Below are positions 1 through 4,859 of a stretch of DNA of 7,535 bases, piece after piece; position 1 is the stretch's first letter; the number at the start of each line of letters is the position of its first letter. The translations under genes were made by a program, and so were the position numbers. The DNA is taken from contig JAGQSP010000285.1 in assembly GCA_020439485.1 (NCBI GenBank), positions 1 through 7,535 on the forward strand. Direction: 5' to 3'. The notes under the pieces were generated by a model, which was not told the DNA's origin, searched no databases, and was given only the letters and a program-made list of their open reading frames with translations. The DNA is from Acidimicrobiales bacterium (GTDB lineage Bacteria > Actinomycetota > Acidimicrobiia > Acidimicrobiales > Poriferisodalaceae).

Positions 1-149
1 CCCATCTTGGTCTCGAAGGTGATGCCGTCCTCGATGTACATCATCGTGCCGGCCTCGCCTATGACCGTCTCGCCCGGGTCGAGTTCGACCTCTACGAACT
101 GAAGGTCGTCGCCGGTGATTGTGTAATCGATCTCGTGGCTGCGCTGCAT
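1..149 (-). CDS. AIM24 / TIGR00266 family protein, N-terminal part (runs off left edge)
   Basis: Only the first 49 residues are in the window. The peptide begins [15 protein letters not shown], followed by [12 protein letters not shown] and then [12 protein letters not shown]. This matches the conserved N-terminus of the TIGR00266/AIM24 family (the family of the yeast mitochondrial protein Aim24), whose bacterial members carry the same [10 protein letters not shown] and EAG-MMY signatures. The family folds as beta-sandwich repeats; its biochemical role in bacteria is not established. The ATG at 149-147 is supported by a GGGAG ribosome site (complement of 155-159) five bases upstream. It lies 69 bp downstream of the PuuD-like gene on the same strand, with a hairpin in the gap, so it may be co-transcribed or may be a separate unit. 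The gene is cut by the window edge and shows no sign of damage. Confidence 0.85.
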   Translation of the reverse strand, partial: MQRSHEIDYTITGDDLQFVEVELDPGETVIGEAGTMMYIEDGITFETKM

Positions 150-176
150 TGTTGCTCCCGGGCGAATCTGACTGAC

Positions 177-198
177 GGCTACCTCGACAAAGGTAGCC
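177..198. other. Perfect 8-bp inverted repeat (hairpin) between the puuD-like and AIM24-like genes
   Basis: GGCTACCT and AGGTAGCC are perfect reverse complements separated by the six bases CGACAA. The element lies just after the stop of the PuuD-like gene and 28 bp before the AIM24-like start. Neither side carries a T-run, so it is not a canonical intrinsic terminator. It could be a U-less terminator, a processing or stability stem, or an attenuating structure between two genes of one operon. Confidence 0.5.
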
Positions 199-218
199 CC
201 AGGCGCCGCTCAGATCGA

Positions 219-923
219 TCAGGATGCGCCGGCGTCTTCGACCAATCGCTGGAACAGCGCCAGGTGTTGGGGCAGGTGTCGCAGGAGTTCGGGGTGCCAT
301 TGCACCGCAGCCACTCGATCGGCCCCGTCGACCTCGATGCCCTCGACATGGCCGTCGCCGTTGATCGCCACCGCTCGGCAGCCCTCGCCCAGCCGCCCGA
401 TGGCTTGGTGATGAAGCGAGTTGACGCCGAAGGATCCCGGGCCCACCAGCGCTGCGAGCCGCGACCCTGGGGCTATCTCGACTTCGTGTACCAACTGGTT
501 GTGTCGATCCGAACACATGTGTCCGTCGACGTGCTGCACCAGCGTTCCGCCCATGGCGACGTTCAAAGACTGGGCACCGCGGCAGATGGCCAGCGTTGGT
601 TTGTTGCGCTCGATCAGCCTGGTGATGAGGGCACGCTCGAAGGTGTCGCGGTCGGGCTGGGTCTCGCCCGTCATGGGGTCGCGTTCCGCGCCGTAGGCGG
701 CCGGGTCGATGTCTACGCCTCCGGTCACGACTACACCGTCCACCCGATCGGCCAGAAGCGTCGCCGCCTCGGGGTCGGTGGTTATCGGCAGTATCACCGG
801 GACCCCGCCGGCCTTGACCACCGCCTTCAGATAGGTGTTGGTCACCAGGTTCGAGGGCATCTTGGCGTCATGGATGTCGACGTCGGTAAATTCGGCCGAA
901 ACGCCGATGAGTGGTGCTGCCAT
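219..923 (-). CDS. Gamma-glutamyl-gamma-aminobutyrate hydrolase-like class I glutamine amidotransferase (peptidase C26, PuuD-like)
   Basis: This 234-aa protein is predicted to be a cytosolic hydrolase of gamma-glutamyl amide bonds, as PuuD is in putrescine degradation. It starts with the typical PLIGVSAEF strand and has the conserved VVTGGVDIDP segment at about 65-74. The nucleophile elbow LAICRGAQSLNV places the catalytic Cys at residue 114, and the partner His210 and Glu212 lie in VQWHPE. The HNQLVHEV segment (about 141-148) and the VNSLHHQAI segment (about 168-175) are also family hallmarks. The length is ordinary for the family and all three triad residues are present. The ATG at 923 has a GAGGA ribosome site 9 bp upstream, which overlaps the stop codon of the synthetase gene (TGAGGA). 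The genes are 12 bp apart and almost certainly translated from one message. The exact substrate is an inference from the neighbouring synthetase; the family also includes other gamma-glutamyl hydrolases. Confidence 0.9.
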   Translation of the reverse strand: MAAPLIGVSAEFTDVDIHDAKMPSNLVTNTYLKAVVKAGGVPVILPITTDPEAATLLADRVDGVVVTGGVDIDPAAYGAERDPMTGETQPDRDTFERALITRLIERNKPTLAICRGAQSLNVAMGGTLVQHVDGHMCSDRHNQLVHEVEIAPGSRLAALVGPGSFGVNSLHHQAIGRLGEGCRAVAINGDGHVEGIEVDGADRVAAVQWHPELLRHLPQHLALFQRLVEDAGAS

Positions 924-932
924 CGTTGTTGA

Positions 933-938
933 TCCTCA
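933..938 (-). promoter_or_regulatory. Ribosome binding site overlapping the upstream stop codon
   Basis: The minus strand reads TGAGGA. The TGA ends the glutamine-synthetase-like gene, and GAGGA is the Shine-Dalgarno for the PuuD-like gene nine bases further on. This supports translational linkage of the two genes and fixes the PuuD-like start. Confidence 0.6.
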
Positions 939-2321
939 GAGGGTTTCGAAGTACCGGTCGAGTTCCCAAGGGGTTGGCCCGTCGGAGGTGATATCGCCGC
1001 CGGAGGTGTTGAAAGCCAACCATTCGAAACGTCGAACCCCTATCCAGTAGTCGACGAGTTCGTCTCCCAGCATCGCCCGCAGGCGTTGGTCCGAACCGAG
1101 CGCATCGCAGGCCGCCGTGACCGAAACCGGCAACCGATCCGGCATCGCTTCACCGTCTGGAAGGCCCCAAGCCATGCGCTCGAACGGGGGTGGCGGCTCG
1201 AGCTGTTCGTCGAGCCCTGCCATCCCGCCGGCGAGAATCGCGGCCGCGGCCATGTGTGGATGAAGGTCGCCGGCTCCCATTCGGTGTTCGATGCGGGCAG
1301 AGCTTGCCGACCCGCTCAGCACCCGCAACGCAGTCGACTTGTTGTCGACGTCCCAGGTCACGTGCGTGGGCACCGCCTTGAACGGCTCGACCCGCCTGAA
1401 GCTATTGGGGTTGAGGGCCATGAATGCCGCCGTAGCGGGCAGGCACTGCATAAGACCGCCCAACCAGTTTCTGGCCACCGTCGACAGGCCGTGCTGGGCG
1501 TGTGGGTCGTGTAGGACGGGCCGATCGTCGGCCAGCAGCGAGTGGTGAACGTGCAAACCGTTGTTGAAATCGCTGGTCACGCGGGCCATGAAGGTCACTG
1601 AGACGCCCTGCTCGTGGGCTACCTCCTTGCACACCTGCCTGACCCTGATGACGTGATCGGCGGCCGTCAGAGGGTCGGTAGGAGCGATATTGAGTTCGAA
1701 CTGACCCGATGCGGCCTCGGCGTTCCACGCCTCCCATGGCACACCGAGGCCATCCAGGCGCCTGCAGACCTCGGACAGCAACGGTTCGAGGATGTGAGCG
1801 TCCTGAGACAAGTACGCCAGGTGGCTGCCAACCCCGATGGGCTGAAGATCGCGCCAGCCTCGGGCCCGGTTCTCCGAAGGGGTCCTGGTGAAGAACTGGC
1901 CTTCGATCTCGAATGCGAACAACGACTGATAGCCCCGGCCCTCGAGCTCACCGATCATTCGACGCAAGGTCGATCGACCGCACGCCGAGATCGGGTTTCC
2001 GCCGTGGTCGACTGCGTTTGCGAAACACGTGGCTGTACCCGCAGAGCCGGGCAGCATGCGCAACGTGTCGAGGTCTGGCACCAGGTGAACGTCTCCGACC
2101 ACGGTCGAGCGCCATGGTGCAGTGAACCCGAACGCCGGGTCACCGGCCCGATCGGTGCCGAAGGTGTAATCGGCGAATCCGATACCCGACTCGAGCGACG
2201 ACAGGAACTTCGTCGGGTGCAGCATCTTGCAGATCGCCAAGCCGTCCAACTGCACACCTTCGACCCGCACGCGCTGTATCGAGTGCTGCTCCAAGAACCG
2301 TTCTACGTCGAGCTTGTCCAT
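936..2321 (-). CDS. Glutamine synthetase family protein, probable gamma-glutamyl-polyamine/monoamine synthetase (GlnA4/PuuA-like)
   Basis: This 461-aa cytosolic ligase is expected to join glutamate, through a gamma-glutamyl phosphate made with ATP, to an amine. An N-terminal beta-grasp region (about 1-100) precedes the catalytic domain. Metal and substrate residues are visible: Glu138 and Glu140 (FEIE), Glu202, Glu209 (GQFE), His257 and His259 (NGLHVHHS), Asn327, Arg333, Arg343, Glu345 and Arg347 (RIEHR). Aligned by eye to enterobacterial GlnA, the flap Glu327 that helps bind ammonium is Ala316, and Arg339 is Lys328. Loss of the ammonium-site Glu fits an enzyme using a larger amine. The neighbouring PuuD-like hydrolase points the same way and recalls the Rv2860c (glnA4)-Rv2859c pair of M. 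tuberculosis. The frame is open upstream to 2621, but that part overlaps the previous gene. The ATG at 2321 has GGGGAG eight bases upstream and overlaps the previous stop as TGATG. A GTG one codon earlier is possible. Confidence 0.9.
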   Translation of the reverse strand: MDKLDVERFLEQHSIQRVRVEGVQLDGLAICKMLHPTKFLSSLESGIGFADYTFGTDRAGDPAFGFTAPWRSTVVGDVHLVPDLDTLRMLPGSAGTATCFANAVDHGGNPISACGRSTLRRMIGELEGRGYQSLFAFEIEGQFFTRTPSENRARGWRDLQPIGVGSHLAYLSQDAHILEPLLSEVCRRLDGLGVPWEAWNAEAASGQFELNIAPTDPLTAADHVIRVRQVCKEVAHEQGVSVTFMARVTSDFNNGLHVHHSLLADDRPVLHDPHAQHGLSTVARNWLGGLMQCLPATAAFMALNPNSFRRVEPFKAVPTHVTWDVDNKSTALRVLSGSASSARIEHRMGAGDLHPHMAAAAILAGGMAGLDEQLEPPPPFERMAWGLPDGEAMPDRLPVSVTAACDALGSDQRLRAMLGDELVDYWIGVRRFEWLAFNTSGGDITSDGPTPWELDRYFETL

Positions 2322-2950
2322 CACACGAGCTCCCCGAAGAGGTGGTCTATGGCGTACTTGGTCAACAACGACAGATCCCTCAGATCGGCCACGACGAACA
2401 ATCGGCCATTCAGGACTTCTTCGGCCACCACCGCCGACCCAGACATCGCCGCAGCCAGACGCGCTGCCTGACCGTGGATCTCGATGACCGGGTCGCCCGC
2501 TCCGCCCCACTGTTGCTGCCGGCCATGCCCATCGACATCGGTGGCGACCAGCCTGACCGGTCTGGGGCAGTCGGCGTGCGCCATCGCGCGTTCGAAGAAC
2601 CGGTCGGCCTCGGCTTGCCAATCGCCGACCGGCGGTTCGAGCAGCTTGGCGGCGGCAAGAGCCAGGACCGGATGCTTTGCCGCACCCTCAACCTTTGGTT
2701 TGGCATCGGCATCGGCGAGGTCCATGGTGATCGACACATCGGCGTCTGCGTCGGCGCCACGCCGGATCGAGATGCAATCGGCTCCGATGCGCAGGGTCAC
2801 GGCCTGGGGATCGGTAGCCGAGGCCAGCACGATGACGCCGCGAGCACGCGCCAGCGGTCCGCCCCCTGACCATGCGGCCAGCGATCGGCGCACCAGCGAC
2901 GCCGTGATACGCGCCAGGGGTACCGGGTCGGGCTCGAGTTCGACTCGCAT
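2321..2950 (-). CDS. SCP2 (sterol carrier protein 2)-like protein of unknown function, 209 aa
   Basis: The gene itself is well supported: a GGAGG ribosome site four bases before the ATG at 2950, minus-strand codon use like its neighbours, and a TGATG junction with the synthetase gene. The product has no signal peptide or membrane segment and is likely cytosolic. Residues 1-30 form an amphipathic helix. Residues 36-85 look like paired strands with a DADVSITMDLAD segment. Residues 154-209 read VIEIHGQAARLAAAMSG, then a conserved-looking NGRLFVVADLR and a closing helix. Alternating strands, the -HG-A--LAA--SG- helix and the final -GRL-V--DLR- pattern resemble the SCP2 lipid-binding fold, perhaps as two diverged halves. 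This assignment is by eye and uncertain. Its place as first gene of the set suggests a role linked to amine glutamylation, but no such role is known. The frame continues upstream to 3139; that extension would overlap maf and is rejected. Confidence 0.7.
   Translation of the reverse strand: MRVELEPDPVPLARITASLVRRSLAAWSGGGPLARARGVIVLASATDPQAVTLRIGADCISIRRGADADADVSITMDLADADAKPKVEGAAKHPVLALAAAKLLEPPVGDWQAEADRFFERAMAHADCPRPVRLVATDVDGHGRQQQWGGAGDPVIEIHGQAARLAAAMSGSAVVAEEVLNGRLFVVADLRDLSLLTKYAIDHLFGELV
2330..2335 (-). promoter_or_regulatory. Ribosome binding site GGGGAG of the synthetase gene
   Basis: GGGGAG on the minus strand lies 8 bases before the ATG at 2321, inside the end of the SCP2-like gene. 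It decides the start against the long in-frame extension reaching 2621, which has no need to be translated. Confidence 0.55.
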
Positions 2951-2954
2951 GGAA

Positions 2955-2959
2955 CCTCC
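2955..2959 (-). promoter_or_regulatory. Ribosome binding site GGAGG of the SCP2-like gene
   Basis: GGAGG is followed by four bases and the ATG at 2950 on the minus strand. It selects this start over upstream in-frame codons that would extend into the maf gene. Confidence 0.6.
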
Positions 2960-3004
2960 AAAATGCGAACGCCTGCGCCCTTGGCTGGACGATGACACTC
3001 CCGC

Positions 3005-3010
3005 AAGGAG
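3005..3010 (+). promoter_or_regulatory. Ribosome binding site AAGGAG of maf
   Basis: AAGGAG is followed by seven bases and the ATG at 3018. It decides the maf start, since the frame is open upstream to 2484 across the oppositely oriented SCP2-like gene. Confidence 0.65.
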
Positions 3011-3017
3011 CCACACT

Positions 3018-3614
3018 ATGGCGATGTCGACGAACGTGCCTCTCGTGTTGGCCTCGGGTTCAGCCCGCCGGGCAGAATTGCTGGCCTCGGCAGGCCTGCA
3101 GTACCAGCTGAGACCCGCCGACATAGACGAGACCCCCATCGAAGGCGAAGCGCCCGTCGACTATGTCAAGAGGCTGGCCACCACAAAGGCGTTGGCCGTG
3201 GCGCGACCTGGCGAGCTGGTGGTCGGGGCCGACACGTCGGTCGTCATCGACGCCACGATTCTGGGCAAGCCGTCCGACGCAGGTGACGCCGCCGCGATGC
3301 TGGAGCTGCTGTCGGGCCGCAGCCACGAGGTCCTGACCGGCATGGCCCTGGTTCTCGACGATGTCGTCACAGCGCACGTCGAGCGAACGGTCGTGCGCAT
3401 GACAGACGTGACCCGCGAACAGATCGACTGGTACGTGTCGACCGGCGAGCCCATGGACAAGGCCGGTTCGTATGCCATACAGGGGGGCGCGGCATGCTTT
3501 GTCGAGACCATCGAGGGCTCGGTCACCAACGTCATCGGGTTGCCCTTGACCCAGCTGATCGATCTCATCGTCGGGCTCGGAATCGACGTCACGTCGCTAC
3601 GATCGGGCCCATGA
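3018..3614 (+). CDS. maf: Maf family nucleoside triphosphate pyrophosphatase (YhdE/dTTP-UTP type)
   Basis: This 198-aa cytosolic protein belongs to the Maf/HAM1 fold, whose members hydrolyse non-canonical or modified nucleoside triphosphates to monophosphates and pyrophosphate. Motifs in order are LASGSARRAELL (residues 11-22, with the substrate-phosphate Ser13 and Arg17-Arg18), DIDETP at 35-40, GADTSV at 70-75 with catalytic Asp72, LGKP at 82-85, LSGRSHEVLTG at 98-108, and DKAGSYAIQG at 147-156. The Gln in IQG and the preceding DKAG-Y are typical of the YhdE-like subfamily (dTTP/UTP) rather than YceF-like (m7GTP) proteins; this subtype call is by motif only. The length is normal and no key residue is missing. 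The stop overlaps the ATG of the dihydrouridine synthase as ATGA, so the two genes are coupled. Confidence 0.95.
   Translation: MAMSTNVPLVLASGSARRAELLASAGLQYQLRPADIDETPIEGEAPVDYVKRLATTKALAVARPGELVVGADTSVVIDATILGKPSDAGDAAAMLELLSGRSHEVLTGMALVLDDVVTAHVERTVVRMTDVTREQIDWYVSTGEPMDKAGSYAIQGGAACFVETIEGSVTNVIGLPLTQLIDLIVGLGIDVTSLRSGP
3598..3603 (+). promoter_or_regulatory. Possible -10 box (TACGAT) for leaderless dus transcription, within the end of maf
   Basis: TACGAT fits the actinobacterial TANNNT -10 pattern and ends seven bases before the ATG of the dihydrouridine synthase gene. That spacing would put the transcription start at or beside the A of ATG. The gene has no Shine-Dalgarno. No good -35 is visible, and coupling through the ATGA overlap is an equally good explanation for translation. 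Confidence 0.3.
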
Positions 3615-4807
3615 CCCTCACCGACGTGGGCACCGCCGCGCCGAGAAGCGACATCAACGCCGACGTCGAGCCCGCGCGGCCCGGCGAGTTCGCAACACCC
3701 TCCATAGGCCCCTTTCGCTTGGAGACCCCGGTGATCCTGGCCCCGATGGCCGGGGTCACCGATGTCCCGTTCCGCGAGCTGTGCCGTTCGTTCGGCGCAG
3801 GTATCTACGTGAACCAGATGATCACGGCCAGAGCTCTGATAGAGGGCAACGAGACGACTTGGAAGCTGGCCGAGTTCGGCCCAGACGAGAGCCCGCGCAG
3901 CATCCAGTTGTACGGCACCGAGGAGCGCAGCATCGGCGAGGCCGTGACCAGGCTGGTCGCCGAGGGACGTGTCGACCACATCGACATGAACTTCGGCTGC
4001 CCCGCCCCGAAGGTCACCCGCCTTGGCGGCGGCTCCGCGCTGCCGGTCAAACGCCGCCTGCTGCGCAAGATGATCGAAGCTGCGGTCAAAGCTGCGGGTG
4101 ACGTGCCGGTGACCATCAAGTTCCGCAAGGGCATCGACGACGATCACCTGACCTTCCTCGACACCGGAGCCATGGCCGCCGAGTTGGGCTGCGCGGCCAT
4201 TGCACTGCACGGACGAACCGCACGAGATCTCTACAGCGGTCATGCCGACTGGGACGCGATAGGCGAGCTGAAGTCCCATGTGACCGAAATCCCGGTGTTC
4301 GGCAACGGCGACATCTGGGAACCCTGGGATGCGCTTCGGATGATGCGCCACACCGGCTGCGATGGTGTCGTCATAGGTCGCGGCTGCCTGGGTAGGCCTT
4401 GGTTGTTCCGAGACCTCGCCGCAGTGTTCAGGGGCGAGGAACCCCCTATGCCTCCGAGCCTGCCGGATGTGGGTCGCATCATGATCGAGCACGCCAGCAA
4501 GCTGGTCGATTGGTACGGCGACTCGGCTCAGGTACGACAGTTCAGGAAACACGCGATCTGGTACGTGACGGGCTTCCCGGTCGGTGGCGCACGCCGGGCC
4601 CGGCTGGCCCAGATCGATTCGATCGCCGAACTCGAGTCGATCGTCGCTGACTTTCCTGCCGCCGAGTTCCCCGCAGAGGCACTGCGGGTCAAGCGGAGTC
4701 ATACCGGAGGCCCCAAACGGGTCGTCCTACCCGATGGTTGGCTCGACGACATCGACGACGAGACGCCTCTTCCCGCCGAGGCCGGCGAGCACAACTCGGG
4801 GGGCTGA
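3611..4807 (+). CDS. dusB: tRNA-dihydrouridine synthase, DusB family
   Basis: This 398-aa FMN enzyme reduces a uridine in the tRNA D-arm to dihydrouridine using NAD(P)H. A TIM barrel follows an unconserved N-terminal tail of about 30 residues. Visible motifs are VILAPMAGVTDVPFR (41-55, FMN site), VNQMITARAL (67-76), IQLYG (98-102), DMNFGCPAPKV with catalytic Cys130 (125-135), Lys170 in TIKFRKG, His200 in ALHGRTA, GNGD at 231-234 and VVIGRGCLGRPWLF (253-266). The C-terminal helical tRNA-binding domain (about 285-365) ends in an acidic tail. The opening motifs and the QMITARAL segment fit the DusB/NifR3 group; the exact tRNA position is inferred. The ATG at 3611 shares ATGA with the maf stop and lacks a Shine-Dalgarno. 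The upstream in-frame extension to 3494 lies inside maf and is not needed. Confidence 0.94.
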   Translation: MTLTDVGTAAPRSDINADVEPARPGEFATPSIGPFRLETPVILAPMAGVTDVPFRELCRSFGAGIYVNQMITARALIEGNETTWKLAEFGPDESPRSIQLYGTEERSIGEAVTRLVAEGRVDHIDMNFGCPAPKVTRLGGGSALPVKRRLLRKMIEAAVKAAGDVPVTIKFRKGIDDDHLTFLDTGAMAAELGCAAIALHGRTARDLYSGHADWDAIGELKSHVTEIPVFGNGDIWEPWDALRMMRHTGCDGVVIGRGCLGRPWLFRDLAAVFRGEEPPMPPSLPDVGRIMIEHASKLVDWYGDSAQVRQFRKHAIWYVTGFPVGGARRARLAQIDSIAELESIVADFPAAEFPAEALRVKRSHTGGPKRVVLPDGWLDDIDDETPLPAEAGEHNSGG

Positions 4808-4844
4808 CTGCCACCTCGGCCCGGCGGGCGTCCCACCAGGGCAA

Positions 4845-4850
4845 TAGAGT
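4845..4850 (+). promoter_or_regulatory. Possible -10 box (TAGAGT) for leaderless polymerase transcript
   Basis: TAGAGT matches TANNNT and ends nine bases before the ATG at 4860, so transcription would begin at or within about three bases of the start codon. There is no Shine-Dalgarno before this ATG, which fits a leaderless mRNA as is common in Actinobacteria. No clear -35 is visible in the 52-bp gap after dus. Confidence 0.35.
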
Positions 4851-4859
4851 GACGTCCCG

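Larger units (their letters stand above)
2951..3017. promoter_or_regulatory. Divergent intergenic spacer between the leftward set and maf
   Basis: These 67 bp separate the start codons of the SCP2-like gene (minus) and maf (plus), so the promoters of both units should lie in or very near here. Both ribosome sites are clear (GGAGG minus, AAGGAG plus at 3005-3010). I see no convincing -35/-10 pair on either strand. TTGGCT at 2981-2986 is a possible -35 on the plus strand, but no TANNNT box sits at the right distance. Confidence 0.4.

Noticed and set aside
135..932. Plus-strand open frame of 265 codons opposite the PuuD-like gene
   Set aside because: It is the antisense shadow of a gene with an intact Cys-His-Glu triad. 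It has no domain of its own and no ribosome site.
1614..2471. Plus-strand open frame of 285 codons opposite the synthetase and SCP2-like genes
   Set aside because: It crosses the junction of two minus-strand genes with good ribosome sites. Its peptide has shadow composition and no motif.
2322..2621. N-terminal extension of the synthetase frame by 100 codons
   Set aside because: The added peptide is Arg/Gly-rich and unlike the family. It overlaps the SCP2-like gene, and a strong GGGGAG site supports the ATG at 2321.
2703..2764. Small repeats of GGCATC/GTCGGC-type triplets
   Set aside because: They encode the Asp-Ala runs of the SCP2-like protein and are too short and irregular to be a functional DNA repeat.
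3161..4702. Long minus-strand open frame of 513 codons opposite maf and dus
   Set aside because: It lies entirely antisense to two genes with complete family motifs. It has no ribosome site at its start, and its peptide shows no recognisable domain. Long antisense frames are expected in GC-rich coding DNA.
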